DNA of 64,000 nucleotides from Streptomyces sp. BV286 (GCF_019090165.1 NZ_JAHRIB010000169.1:1-64000), one strand, 5' to 3'; numbered from the stretch's first letter, positions 47,729-56,993 are shown. Notes: a model not told the origin generated them from the letters alone. Made by a program: numbers and translations.

Positions 47729-47759
47729 CCCCGAGCGGCCGGGCCCCGGCCCCGGGTGG

Positions 47760-47786
47760 CTGTCCACAGATGATCAGTTGTCCACA
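47760..47786 (+). promoter_or_regulatory. Two DnaA-box-like sequences upstream of fba
   Basis: CTGTCCACA (47760-47768) and TTGTCCACA (47778-47786), same orientation, 18 bp apart. The second equals the Streptomyces DnaA-box consensus. They lie 126-152 bp before fba. Confidence 0.65.
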
Positions 47787-47911
47787 GGGTCGAACACCGA
47801 GGCCGGAGCATCCGGTCAAGTCTGGAAAGATGGGGACGACGATGACGTCACTCCCTAGGTCAGGGCCGTAAGCAGCAGAACGCCACCCGCACATACACAA
47901 GGAGCGGACAG

Positions 47912-48934
47912 ATGCCGATCGCAACCCCCGAGGTCTACAACGAGATGCTCGACCGGGCGAAGGCAGGCAAGTTCGCCTACCCGGCCATCAACGTGACCTC
48001 GTCCCAGACCCTGCACGCTGCGCTGCGCGGGTTCGCGGAGGCCGAGAGCGACGGCATCATCCAGATCTCCACCGGCGGTGCGGAGTTCCTGGGCGGCCAG
48101 CACAACAAGGACATGGTGACCGGCTCGGTCGCCCTGGCCGAGTTCGCGCACATCGTCGCCAAGAAGTACGACATCACGGTCGCCCTGCACACGGACCACT
48201 GCCCGAAGGACAAGCTCGACGGGTACGTGCGTCCGCTGATCGCGGTCTCCGAGGAGCGCGTGGCCCGCGGCGAGAACCCGCTGTTCCAGTCCCACATGTG
48301 GGACGGCTCGGCGGAGACCCTCGCGGACAACCTCGCCATCGGCCAGGAGCTGCTGGCCCGCGCCGTCGCCGCGAAGATCATCCTCGAGGTCGAGATCACC
48401 CCGACCGGTGGCGAGGAGGACGGTGTCTCGCACGAGATCAACGACTCCCTCTACACGACGGTCGACGACGCGATCCGTACCGCGGAGGCCCTCGGTCTCG
48501 GCGAGAAGGGCCGCTACCTCCTGGCCGCGTCCTTCGGCAACGTGCACGGCGTCTACAAGCCGGGCAACGTGGTGCTCCGTCCCGAGCTCCTCAAGGAGCT
48601 GAACGAGGGCGTCGGCGCCAAGTACGGCAAGCCGTCCCCGTTCGACTTCGTCTTCCACGGCGGCTCCGGCTCCACGGCCGAGGAGATCGCCACCGCGCTG
48701 GAGAACGGCGTGGTGAAGATGAACCTGGACACCGACACGCAGTACGCGTTCACGCGCCCGGTCGCGGACCACATGTTCCGCAACTACGACGGCGTCCTGA
48801 AGGTCGACGGCGAGGTCGGCAACAAGAAGACGTACGACCCCCGCACCTGGGGCAAGCTCGCCGAGGCCTCGATGGCCGCGCGGGTCACCGAGGCCTGCGG
48901 CAACCTCCGCTCCACCGGCACGAAGATCAAGTAG
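47912..48934 (+). CDS. fba: Class II fructose-bisphosphate aldolase
   Basis: 340 residues from ATG with AAGGAGCGG upstream. Zinc/active-site motif LHTDHCPKDKLDGYVRPLI and KPSPFDFVFHGGSGST identify the class II family. It cleaves fructose 1,6-bisphosphate in glycolysis and makes it in gluconeogenesis. The codon bias is strong, consistent with high expression. It ends at a TTCG-loop terminator. Confidence 0.96.
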   Translation: MPIATPEVYNEMLDRAKAGKFAYPAINVTSSQTLHAALRGFAEAESDGIIQISTGGAEFLGGQHNKDMVTGSVALAEFAHIVAKKYDITVALHTDHCPKDKLDGYVRPLIAVSEERVARGENPLFQSHMWDGSAETLADNLAIGQELLARAVAAKIILEVEITPTGGEEDGVSHEINDSLYTTVDDAIRTAEALGLGEKGRYLLAASFGNVHGVYKPGNVVLRPELLKELNEGVGAKYGKPSPFDFVFHGGSGSTAEEIATALENGVVKMNLDTDTQYAFTRPVADHMFRNYDGVLKVDGEVGNKKTYDPRTWGKLAEASMAARVTEACGNLRSTGTKIK

Positions 48935-48966
48935 GCATCCGGCCCGGGTACGCGCCCGGGCTCCGG

Positions 48967-49006
48967 CGGCGGGGCCCGGTTCCCTTCGGGGAGCCGGGCC
49001 CCGCCG
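48967..49006 (+). terminator. Terminator of fba
   Basis: 18-bp stem CGGCGGGGCCCGGTTCCC with TTCG tetraloop and one G-T pair. Confidence 0.9.
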
Positions 49007-49026
49007 TGCGTCCGTACGCCTTCGTG

Positions 49027-49212
49027 CTCCGGCGCCTCTCGTTCCGGCGCCTCTTGTTCCGGCGGACGTCCGCTCCGGTCTCCGTCCGCTCCGGTCTCCG
49101 TCCGCTCCCGTCTGCGGTCGCTCCCGTCTCCGGCCACTGCGGTCTGCGTCCGCCCCCGTGTCCGTCCGCCCCCGTGTCCGTCCGCCCCGGTGTCCGATTG
49201 CTCCGGTGTCCG
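49027..49212. repeat. 15-bp minisatellite upstream of the MFS gene
   Basis: About twelve degenerate copies of CCGCTCCGGTCTCCGT, 15-16 bp period, running up to the start of the exporter gene. Confidence 0.88.
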
Positions 49213-49225
49213 TATGATCCGGGGC

Positions 49226-50719
49226 ATGGCTGCCCCTCCGCAGGCGAATCCGGCCGTCAGGATGTCCAGTCCCGCCGGGAAGTGGATCCTGCTGACCACG
49301 GTGCTCGGGTCGAGCATGGCGCTGCTGGACTCGACCGTGGTGAACGTCGCGCTGCCCACGATCGGCCGCGACCTCGACGCGGACCTGGCCGGTCTCCAGT
49401 GGACCGCCAACGCCTACATGCTGACCCTCGCGGGCCTGATCCTCCTGGGCGGGGCCCTCGGGGACCGCTTCGGACGGCGGAAGGTGTTCGTCGTCGGCGT
49501 GGTCTGGTTCGCGGTGGCCTCGCTGCTGTGCGGGCTCGCGCCCGACGAGGGCGTGCTCATCGCGGCCCGCGCCTTGCAGGGCATCGGCGGCGCGCTGCTC
49601 ACGCCCGGTTCGCTCGCGCTGATCCAGGCCTCGTTCCACCCGGACGACCGGGCGAGGGCCGTCGGCCTGTGGTCGGGGTTCGGCGGCATCGGCGCGGCGG
49701 TCGGCCCCTTCCTGGGCGGCTGGCTGGTGGACGGCCCCGGCTGGCGCTGGGTGTTCCTCCTCAACGTCCCGCTCGCGCTGCTGTGCGTGCCGATCGCCCT
49801 GCGTCACGTACCGGAGTCGAAGGACGACCGGGTCCACGGGCGTGGCTTCGACGTCCTCGGCGCCGCCCTTGGTGCGCTGGCGCTGGCCCTGGTGACGTAC
49901 GCCCTCATCGAGGCGCCGGGCGGCTCGGTGCCCGTCGTGGCGGTGACGGCGGCCGCCGGTGTCGCGGCGGGCGTCGCCTTCGTGGCCGTGGAGCGACGGC
50001 GGCCCGACCCGATGATGCCGCTCGACATCTTCGCGTCCCGCCAGTTCACGGCGGTCAACCTCGTCACGCTGTGCGTGTACGCGGCCTTCGGCGGGTTCTT
50101 CTTCCTGTCCGTGCTCCAGTTGCAGGTCGTGGCCGGATACACGGCCCTCGGCGCCGGTACGGCCCTGCTGCCGACGACGGTCCTGATGCTGTTCCTGTCG
50201 GCCCGCTCCGGCGAGCTCGCCCAGCGCGTGGGCCCCCGCATCCCGCTCACCGTGGGCCCGCTGCTGTGCGCGGCCGGGATGCTGCTGATGCTGCGGGTGG
50301 GCGAGGACGCGTCGTACGTGCGTGACGTGCTGCCCGCCGTCCTGGTGCTCGGCCTCGGCATGGTGACCCTGGTCGCGCCCCTCACCGCGACCGTGCTCGC
50401 CTCCGTGGACATGGGCCGGGCGGGCCTGGCCAGCGGGGTCAACAACGCGGCGGCCCGTGCCGCGGGTCTGGTCGCGGTGGCCGCGCTGCCGCTGCTGGTC
50501 GGCATGGGCGAGGAGGCGTACCGCTCGGCGGACGCCTTCGACGAGGCCTTCCGCCGGGCCATGCCCCTGTGCGCGGGGCTCCTGCTCGTGGGCGCGGTGA
50601 TCGCCTTCGCGACGGTACGGAAGCCGCCGCCGGGCTGCCTGCGTCCGGAATGCCTCACGCACGGCGGGGTGACGGCCCCACCGCTGGAGCCGAACCGGTC
50701 GCGCGGGCGTCTGGAGTAG
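49226..50719 (+). CDS. MFS drug exporter, DHA2 (EmrB/QacA) family
   Basis: 497 residues from the ATG after GGGGC; an ATG at 49214 is also in frame. About fourteen transmembrane helices; motif A LGGALGDRFGRRKVF between helices 2 and 3; helix 1 SSMALLDSTVVNVALPTI; motif C-like GFGGIGAAVGPFLGGWL. A proton-driven exporter of small molecules. No adjacent regulator; the repeat-rich upstream region is unusual. Confidence 0.9.
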   Translation: MAAPPQANPAVRMSSPAGKWILLTTVLGSSMALLDSTVVNVALPTIGRDLDADLAGLQWTANAYMLTLAGLILLGGALGDRFGRRKVFVVGVVWFAVASLLCGLAPDEGVLIAARALQGIGGALLTPGSLALIQASFHPDDRARAVGLWSGFGGIGAAVGPFLGGWLVDGPGWRWVFLLNVPLALLCVPIALRHVPESKDDRVHGRGFDVLGAALGALALALVTYALIEAPGGSVPVVAVTAAAGVAAGVAFVAVERRRPDPMMPLDIFASRQFTAVNLVTLCVYAAFGGFFFLSVLQLQVVAGYTALGAGTALLPTTVLMLFLSARSGELAQRVGPRIPLTVGPLLCAAGMLLMLRVGEDASYVRDVLPAVLVLGLGMVTLVAPLTATVLASVDMGRAGLASGVNNAAARAAGLVAVAALPLLVGMGEEAYRSADAFDEAFRRAMPLCAGLLLVGAVIAFATVRKPPPGCLRPECLTHGGVTAPPLEPNRSRGRLE

Positions 50720-50794
50720 CCGTTCCCGTTCGCGGTTCGAGTAATGCGGCCCGCGCGGCGCGCGCCGGGGTCCGGGCCAGGCAGACTGGAACCC

Positions 50795-51208
50795 ATGTCC
50801 ATTCACGAGAACCTCCTCGGGGGACCGCCCCCGACCCACCTGCCCGACGACCCGGAGCCGCGCGAGCTCCTGGCGAACGGCACCGCACCGGCCGACGTCG
50901 CCGCGAAGTACCCGACCTCCTCGCTCGCCTGGGCCCAGCTGGCCGACGAGGCGTACGAGCGCGGCAGTGTCGTCGAGTCGTACGCGTACGCCCGTACCGG
51001 CTACCACCGCGGCCTCGACTCCCTGCGCCGGGGTGGCTGGAAGGGCCACGGCCCGGTGCCGTGGGAGCACGAGCCGAACCGCGGCTTCCTGCGCGCCCTC
51101 CACGGCCTCGCCCGCGCCGCCCAGGCGATCGGCGAGCAGGAGGAGTACGAGCGCTGCTCGCAGTTCCTGAAGGACTCCTCCCCGGCGGCGGCCCAGACCC
51201 TGGGCTAG
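50795..51208 (+). CDS. DUF3151 family protein
   Basis: 137 residues from ATG. Conserved in actinobacteria: LLGGPPPTHLPDD at the start, SSLAWAQLADEAYERG, ESYAYARTGYHRGLDSLRR and GPVPWEHEPNRGFLRALHGL. A compact helical, TPR-like protein of unknown function. It ends before a hairpin that separates it from kynA. Confidence 0.85.
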   Translation: MSIHENLLGGPPPTHLPDDPEPRELLANGTAPADVAAKYPTSSLAWAQLADEAYERGSVVESYAYARTGYHRGLDSLRRGGWKGHGPVPWEHEPNRGFLRALHGLARAAQAIGEQEEYERCSQFLKDSSPAAAQTLG

Positions 51209-51273
51209 CCCCACGGGCCACCGAGGAGCGGGCGGGTCCGGCCCCGCCTGCCGCCGAAGGGCCGTGTCTGTGC

Positions 51274-51302
51274 AGGTCCGCCTGGTGTGACCAGGCGGAC
51301 CT
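51274..51302 (+). terminator. Hairpin terminator
   Basis: Perfect 13-bp stem AGGTCCGCCTGGT with loop GTG. Confidence 0.85.
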
Positions 51303-51407
51303 TGCGGTTTCGGGGCAGGATTGTGGAGTATGCCGTTGGGGACCGGGGCCCCCGTGTCGGAATTCGGCAGGGGCGGACCGCTACCCGGAGTACAGCAGGA
51401 GACAGCG

Positions 51408-52253
51408 ATGTCCCAACAGGCTCAGCCGCAAGAGGCTTCGGAGCCCGAGACCCCGCATCTCGACTTCCAGGGCACGACCCCGTACGAGGACTACGTCCAG
51501 GCTGACGTCCTCACCCACCTCCAGCACACCCTCTCCGACGACCCCGGAGAGATGGTCTTCCTGGTGACGACCCAGGTCATGGAGCTGTGGTTCACCGTCA
51601 TCGTCCACGAGTGGGAGACCGCGGCGAAGGCGCTGCGCGAGGACCGGGTGCCGGTCGCGGTGGCGGCTCTGAAGCGCTCGGTACGGGAGCTGGAGGCGCT
51701 GACCGCCTCCTGGAAGCCGCTCGGCCAGCTCACTCCGGCCCAGTTCAACTCGTACCGCAGCGCTCTCGGTGAGGGCTCCGGTTTCCAGTCCGCGATGTAC
51801 CGGCGGATGGAGTTCCTGCTCGGCGACAAGTCGGCGTCCATGCTGGTGCCGCACCGGGGCGCGCCCCGCGTCCACGCCGAGCTGGAGAAGGCCCTGCACG
51901 AGCCGAGCCTGTACGACGAGGTGCTGCGGCTGCTCGCGCGGCGCGGGCACGCGATCCCCGGCTCGGTCGTCGAACGTGACGTGTCCCAGCGCTACGAGCC
52001 GTCGCCCGAGGTCGAGGCCGTGTGGACGGACCTGTACGCCGGGGACGAGAGCGCCGAACTCGCCCGGCTCGGCGAGGCGTTGACCGACGTCGCCGAGCTC
52101 GTGTGGCGCTGGCGCAACGACCATCTCGTCGCCACCCGGCGGGCGATGGGCTCGAAGACGGGCACGGGCGGCTCGGCCGGTGTGGCCTGGCTGGAGAAGC
52201 GGGCCCGCAAGAACGTGTTCCCCGAGCTGTGGACGGCACGGTCCCATGTCTGA
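51408..52253 (+). CDS. kynA: Tryptophan 2,3-dioxygenase
   Basis: 281 residues, ATG with AGGAGA. Conserved FLVTTQVMELWFTVIVHEW, YRRMEFLLGDKSASML and the C-terminal heme region with His239 in RNDHLVATRRAMGSKTGTGG. The heme enzyme opens the indole ring of tryptophan to N-formylkynurenine, the first step of the pathway. Its stop lies inside the kynU start (8-bp overlap). Confidence 0.95.
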   Translation: MSQQAQPQEASEPETPHLDFQGTTPYEDYVQADVLTHLQHTLSDDPGEMVFLVTTQVMELWFTVIVHEWETAAKALREDRVPVAVAALKRSVRELEALTASWKPLGQLTPAQFNSYRSALGEGSGFQSAMYRRMEFLLGDKSASMLVPHRGAPRVHAELEKALHEPSLYDEVLRLLARRGHAIPGSVVERDVSQRYEPSPEVEAVWTDLYAGDESAELARLGEALTDVAELVWRWRNDHLVATRRAMGSKTGTGGSAGVAWLEKRARKNVFPELWTARSHV

Positions 52254-53541
52254 GCCGTACGGGTCGCAGGGGGCGCACGGGTCCCAGGGATCGCCGGGGT
52301 CGGACGGGTCGTACGCCGCGAGGGCGGCCGCGCTGGACGCCGTGGACGAACTGGGCAAGCTGCGCGCGCAGTTCGTGCTGGACGACACGGTGTACCTGGA
52401 CGGGAACTCGCTCGGCGCGCTGCCGCGCTCGGTGCCCGGGCGCGTCGAGGACGTCGTGCGCCGGCAGTGGGGTTCGCTGCGGATCCGGTCGTGGGACGAG
52501 AGCGGCTGGTGGACCGCGCCGGAGCGGATCGGCGACCGGATCGCGCCGCTGGTGGGCGCGGCGGCAGGGCAGATCGTCGTCGGCGACTCGACAAGTGTCA
52601 ACGTGTTCAAGGCGGTTGTGGGCGCGGTCCGGCTCGCGGCCGGGCAGGAGGACGGCGGGCACGGCCCGGGTCCTCGCGACGAGGTCCTGGTCGACGCGAC
52701 GACGTTCCCCACCGACGGCTACATCGCCGCGTCGGCCGCGCGGCTCACGGGCTGCACGCTGCGCCCGGTGGCGCCCGGCGAGGTGCGGGGCGCCCTGAGC
52801 GACCGTACGGCGGCGGTGCTGCTGAACCACGTCGACTACCGCACGGGCCGGCTGCACGACCTGCCGTCCCTGACGGCGGCGATCCACGCCGTGGGAGCCG
52901 TCGCCGTCTGGGACCTCTGCCACAGCGCCGGTGCCCTGCCGGTCGGTCTCGACGAACACGGCGTGGACCTGGCGGTCGGCTGCACCTACAAGTACCTGAA
53001 CGGCGGCCCCGGTTCACCGGCGTACCTCTACGTCCGCCGGGACCACCAGGCACGCTTCGACTCACCGCTGCCGGGCTGGAACTCGCACGCCGAGCCGTTC
53101 GGCATGGCCCCGGACTACACCCCGGCCCCCGGTGCCGTCCGCGGCCGCGTCGGCACCCCGGACATCCTCTCCATGCTCGCCCTGGAGGCGGCCCTGGAGG
53201 TCTGGGACGACGTCTCGATCGAGGCGGTCCGCGCCAAGTCCCTCGCCCTGACGGACTTCTTCCTGGAGTGCGTCGCGGCGTACGTGCCCGAGGGGGCCGT
53301 GGAGCCGGTGACCCCCTCCGCCCACGCCGAGCGGGGCAGCCAGGTCGCGCTGCGCTGCGCCGACGCGGGCGAGGTGATGCGCCGCCTGATCGGGCGCGGA
53401 GTGGTTGGTGACTTCCGCGAACCGGACATCCTGCGCTTCGGGTTCACACCGCTGTACGTGGGATTCGGGGACGTGGAGCGGGCGGCACGGGTGCTGGGGG
53501 AGATCTTCCGGCCCGAGCACCTCAGCCCGTCCGGCGGCTGA
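52246..53541 (+). CDS. kynU: Kynureninase
   Basis: 431 residues from the ATG overlapping kynA. PLP enzyme of fold type I: Lys249 in GCTYKYLNGGPGSPA, NSLGALPRSVP near the start, and WDLCHSAGALPV with the PLP-ring Asp. A Ser/Gly/Gln-rich N-terminal 20 residues is extra. It splits kynurenine to anthranilate and alanine. Confidence 0.94.
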   Translation: MSEPYGSQGAHGSQGSPGSDGSYAARAAALDAVDELGKLRAQFVLDDTVYLDGNSLGALPRSVPGRVEDVVRRQWGSLRIRSWDESGWWTAPERIGDRIAPLVGAAAGQIVVGDSTSVNVFKAVVGAVRLAAGQEDGGHGPGPRDEVLVDATTFPTDGYIAASAARLTGCTLRPVAPGEVRGALSDRTAAVLLNHVDYRTGRLHDLPSLTAAIHAVGAVAVWDLCHSAGALPVGLDEHGVDLAVGCTYKYLNGGPGSPAYLYVRRDHQARFDSPLPGWNSHAEPFGMAPDYTPAPGAVRGRVGTPDILSMLALEAALEVWDDVSIEAVRAKSLALTDFFLECVAAYVPEGAVEPVTPSAHAERGSQVALRCADAGEVMRRLIGRGVVGDFREPDILRFGFTPLYVGFGDVERAARVLGEIFRPEHLSPSGG

Positions 53542-53551
53542 GGAAAGGGCA

Positions 53552-53650
53552 GTTCACGACGGAGCCGTTCGGGACGGGCCGTTCACGACGGAGCCGTTCG
53601 GGACGGGCCGTTCGGGACAGGCCGTTCGGGGCGGGGCGTTCAGGACGGGC
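53552..53650. repeat. 29-bp tandem repeat with shorter derivatives
   Basis: GTTCACGACGGAGCCGTTCG plus GGACGGGCC, two perfect copies (53552-53580 and 53581-53609), then 14-15 bp sub-repeats to 53650. Confidence 0.95.
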
Positions 53651-53713
53651 GGGTCAGGTGGGAAAGGTGAGGGTGCCGGGGACGGCGAGGACTTGCCGGG
53701 CGCCCTCGCCCGT

Positions 53714-54340
53714 TCAAGGTCCGGCGACGAACACCCCGGCCGCCGCCGCGGCGACCGCCGCCTCCGCGGCGCGCTCGGCGTCGGCCGTCCCCGGCGCCAC
53801 CCCGGTGGTGAGCAGCGCGTAGTACAGCGGTGCGGACACCGCCCGCACGACCGCGGACGGGTCCGTCCCCGGGGGCAACTCGCCTCGGGTGACGGCCTGT
53901 TCGACGCACGGAGCCCACTCCGCGACCCGTACGTCGTAGAAGTGCCGCAGAGCGTCCGCGGTGCGCCGGTCGCACGTCGCGGCGGCGATCACCGCCCGGA
54001 ACAGCGCCCCCTGGCGGGGATCGGCGAGCGTACGACGCACCAGCGCGGCGTTGGCGCGCAGATCGCCGAGCACGGTGCCCGTGTCGGTCCGGGGCAGCGA
54101 CTGCTCGGCCATGTCGCCGAGCAGGTCGGCGACGAGGCCGGTGACCGAACCCCAGCGCCGGTACACGGTCGTCTTGCCCACCTCGGCGCGCCGGGCCACG
54201 TCGGCCAGGTCGAGATGGGCGAACCCCTGCTCGGCCAGTACGTCCCCGGCGGCCCGCAGCACGGCCGTACGGACCCGGGCGGTACGGCCACCGGGACGGA
54301 CGGTGCCGGGCTCGGGCTCGGGGTCGGCCGGTCCGGTCAT
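53714..54340 (-). CDS. TetR-family regulator
   Basis: 208 residues. N-terminal HTH (VRTAVLRAAGDVLAEQGFAH, VARRAEVGKTTVYRRWGS) and a C-terminal ligand-binding helical domain, TetR_C_11-like. Convergent with kynU and divergent from the alpha/beta hydrolase, so it may control the tryptophan-degradation genes. Confidence 0.88.
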   Translation of the reverse strand: MTGPADPEPEPGTVRPGGRTARVRTAVLRAAGDVLAEQGFAHLDLADVARRAEVGKTTVYRRWGSVTGLVADLLGDMAEQSLPRTDTGTVLGDLRANAALVRRTLADPRQGALFRAVIAAATCDRRTADALRHFYDVRVAEWAPCVEQAVTRGELPPGTDPSAVVRAVSAPLYYALLTTGVAPGTADAERAAEAAVAAAAAGVFVAGP

Positions 54341-54404
54341 GCGGGCTCCTTGCGCGGGCGTCGAGGGTGTTGCGCGGGCCGGGACGGCGTCTCATGGACG
54401 GGGA

Positions 54405-54470
54405 ACGGTGTCCCGTGGGCGGTAGAACGGTGGTCCGTGGGCGGTAGACGATGGCCCGTGGGTGGGGCGC
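54405..54470. repeat. 22-bp repeat in the TetR/hydrolase divergent promoter
   Basis: Three copies of a CCGTGGGCGGTAGA-type sequence at 21-22 bp spacing (54413, 54435, 54456). Same-face helical phasing makes them candidate binding sites. Confidence 0.7.
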
Positions 54471-54680
54471 GGCGTTTCGTGGCGGGTTGCGCGGTACTCG
54501 ACCAGCGTAACGGAACAGCAGGACCGTTTGCCCTTCACCGAGCGTTACGGCCTCGTGTTGACGCACGTCACCGGCCTGATACCGTCCCGCCAACGACCCG
54601 CGCCCCGGCATGTGTTGATCGGGAGCTCCCGGAGCTCACGTGCCCGGGGAACGCACACCGCACCGCTGAGAGGTTCGAGC

Positions 54681-55547
54681 ATGCCGGACGACGCCCGCGA
54701 CGCCGCGGAGGAGGAGTCGGCCTTCTCGCACCCGCCCGTCGACCCCGACGCCACCGCCGCGTACGGCGACCACCCCGACCAGGTCGTCGACTTCTACGCC
54801 CCGCGCGGCGGCGAGGAGTCGGCCCCGCTCGTCGTCGTCCTGCACGGCGGCGCCTGGCGGGCCCCGTACGACCGGCGGCACATCACCCCGTTCGCGGACT
54901 TCCTGGCCAGGCGGGGCTTCGCCGTCGCCAACGTCGAGTACCGGCGCGGCAACACGATCCCGGCGCAGGGCGGAACGGGTCCCGTCGCGGGGCGCTGGCC
55001 CGACACCTTCGACGACGTCGCGGCGGCACTCGACGCGATGCCGGGGCTCGTGCGGGAGGCCCTGCCGGGGGCCGACGCGCGCCGCACGGTGGTCACCGGT
55101 CACTCGGCGGGCGGCCAGCTGGCCCTCTGGGCCGCCGCCCGCCACCTGCTGCCGGCCGACGCGCCCTGGTACCTGGGCCGGCCCGCCCCGCTGCGCGGTG
55201 TGGTGGCACTCGCCCCGATCGCCGACTTCGCGGTCGCGGAGAAACTGGACGTGTGTTCCGGAGCCTCTCTCCAACTCCTGGGCGGCGAGGCGAAGTTCGA
55301 GGAGCGGCAGCCGTACGCCGATCCGGCCCTGCTCCTCCCGACGGGCATCGCCACGACGCTGGTGCAGGGCAGGACGGACACGGTCGTGCCGCAGGCGGTC
55401 GCCGAGGCGTACGCGGACGCAGCGGCGAAGGCCGGCGAGGTGGTGGGGCTGACGCTCCTGGAGGACGTGGGCCACTTCCCGCTGATCGACCCGGCGGCGG
55501 ACGCGTGCGCGGTGGTGGCGGAGGAGATCGCCCAGCTGGCCTGGTAG
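54681..55547 (+). CDS. Alpha/beta hydrolase, candidate kynurenine formamidase
   Basis: 288 residues from ATG. Oxyanion motif LHGGAWR (His55), nucleophile Ser142 in GHSAGGQLA, acid in QGRTDTVVP and catalytic His in DVGHFPLID. The HGGxW motif and length suit the arylformamidase group of alpha/beta hydrolases. With kynA and kynU next door this would complete tryptophan to anthranilate. Assignment rests on context and motif, not on a search. Confidence 0.8.
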   Translation: MPDDARDAAEEESAFSHPPVDPDATAAYGDHPDQVVDFYAPRGGEESAPLVVVLHGGAWRAPYDRRHITPFADFLARRGFAVANVEYRRGNTIPAQGGTGPVAGRWPDTFDDVAAALDAMPGLVREALPGADARRTVVTGHSAGGQLALWAAARHLLPADAPWYLGRPAPLRGVVALAPIADFAVAEKLDVCSGASLQLLGGEAKFEERQPYADPALLLPTGIATTLVQGRTDTVVPQAVAEAYADAAAKAGEVVGLTLLEDVGHFPLIDPAADACAVVAEEIAQLAW

Positions 55548-55579
55548 GAGGGCGGGGCGCGCGGGTCCCGCGGGCCTTG

Positions 55580-55665
55580 CGGCTTCACCTGCCGCCTTCG
55601 TGCGGCTTCACCGCCCCCTTTATGCGGCTTCACCTCCCTCACGGCGGCTTCGCCTGCCGCCCCTT
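55580..55665. repeat. 22-bp tandem repeat
   Basis: Four copies based on GCGGCTTCACCTGCCGCC after the hydrolase gene. Adjacent copies could pair into GGCGG/CCGCC hairpins and terminate transcription. Confidence 0.85.
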
Positions 55666-55678
55666 CGCCGGTCACGGT

Positions 55679-55699
55679 GATACCCGTAGTACCTGAGAG
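55679..55699 (+). promoter_or_regulatory. 21-bp element shared by two two-component operons (copy 1)
   Basis: GATACCCGTAGTACCTGAGA followed by G, identical to the copy at 60554. It lies 107 bp before the DUF1023 gene. Probably a promoter or response-regulator site. Confidence 0.7.
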
Positions 55700-55805
55700 C
55701 TACCTCCCAGGTGAGCTCCCTGGCGGGACGCCGACCACGAGCCCGAATTCGTAACTTCCTTTCCAGTGAGGCCCGATGGGCGGGCGGACTGGACGGGGGC
55801 GGGTC

Positions 55806-56993
55806 ATGGGGCTGTGGGGGAGAGCGGGGGAGACCGCGACGCGGGCGCCCGCGGACGCGACTCGGACGGCACCGGGCCCGCCAGCACTGGATTCGTCACC
55901 GGAACCGGCAACGGCAACGGAGCCGGCACCGGAATCGTCACCGTCACCGGAGTCGGCATCGAATTCGTCACCGGAGCCGGCACTGGACTTGTCACCGGAG
56001 CCGTGGCCGGAGCTGACGTCGGAGCCGCCGGTGAGGCGGATGCGGCGGCCGGCCGGCTGGGGCAGGCTGCGGCGCGGACTGCTCGCCGCGCTGATCACGG
56101 CCGCCGTGGTCGCCCCGGTCTCCGCCGCGGCGGCGCATCCGGAGATACCGGCTCCCGCCCCGGCCCGCGTCGGCCCGGTCACCGCGTCGACCCTGGACAG
56201 GGCGTACGCGGCGAACCGGGCGAACGCCGACGAGGCCTCCCGGATGGCCGCGGACCACGGAGACCGGGGCCGGGCGGCCGCGGTCCGCGCCATGGCGAGC
56301 CCGTCCCGGTACTTCCTGTCCTTCGACGCCCGCGGTTCCGGCCGCGCCACAGAGGTCTTCGGCGACCTTGCGGAGGCCGACCACGTGGCGGTCCTCGTGC
56401 CCGGCTCCGACACGACCCTGGACACGTACGACCGCTTCCGTGAAGGCGCCCTCGCCCTGCACCGGAGACTCGGGGCACATGCCGCGGTGGTCGCCTGGCT
56501 CGGCTACGAGACGCCCGGCACGATCAGCCCCGCGGTGCTCACCCCGGGCCGGGCCGAGCAGGCGGCACCCGAACTGCGCGAGTTCACGGACGAGTTGAGG
56601 ACGGTGAACGGCCGCGCCGGGATCTCCCTGCTCTGCCACTCGTACGGGACGGTCGTGTGCGCCCGTGCGGCGAGCGGCCCCGGCATCTCCGACCTCGTGT
56701 TCTTCGGCAGCCCCGGCACCGGCGAAGACTCCGCGGCCGGCCTCCGCACGAAGGCCCGGGTCTGGGCGGGCCGCGGCGCCGACGACTGGATCGCCGACGT
56801 CCCGCACACCGAGGCCGACCTCTTCGGCACGACGATCGGCTTCGGCACCGACCCCGTGTCCCCGGCCTTCGGCGCCCGGGTGTTCGCGGCGGGCGGCGGC
56901 GGCCACAGCGACTACCTCAGGCCGGGATCGGTCTCCCTGGACAACCTCGCCCGGATCGTCCTCGGCGAGACATCGGCGGTGACCCGTGCGTGA
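55806..56993 (+). CDS. Exported DUF1023 alpha/beta hydrolase
   Basis: 395 residues from ATG. A 75-residue Ser/Pro/Glu/Thr-repeat start precedes a basic-hydrophobic segment (LRRGLLAALITAAVVAPVSA), a signal or membrane anchor. The DUF1023 domain has VAVLVPGSDTTLDTYDRF and the nucleophile motif CHSYGTVVCAR. The substrate is unknown. The 8-bp overlap with the acyltransferase suggests joint production. Confidence 0.82.
   Translation: MGLWGRAGETATRAPADATRTAPGPPALDSSPEPATATEPAPESSPSPESASNSSPEPALDLSPEPWPELTSEPPVRRMRRPAGWGRLRRGLLAALITAAVVAPVSAAAAHPEIPAPAPARVGPVTASTLDRAYAANRANADEASRMAADHGDRGRAAAVRAMASPSRYFLSFDARGSGRATEVFGDLAEADHVAVLVPGSDTTLDTYDRFREGALALHRRLGAHAAVVAWLGYETPGTISPAVLTPGRAEQAAPELREFTDELRTVNGRAGISLLCHSYGTVVCARAASGPGISDLVFFGSPGTGEDSAAGLRTKARVWAGRGADDWIADVPHTEADLFGTTIGFGTDPVSPAFGARVFAAGGGGHSDYLRPGSVSLDNLARIVLGETSAVTRA

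Noticed and set aside
47855..51214. 1119-codon minus-strand frame across fba and the MFS gene
   Set aside because: It opposes two well-supported genes and has Arg/Gly/His-rich content without domains.
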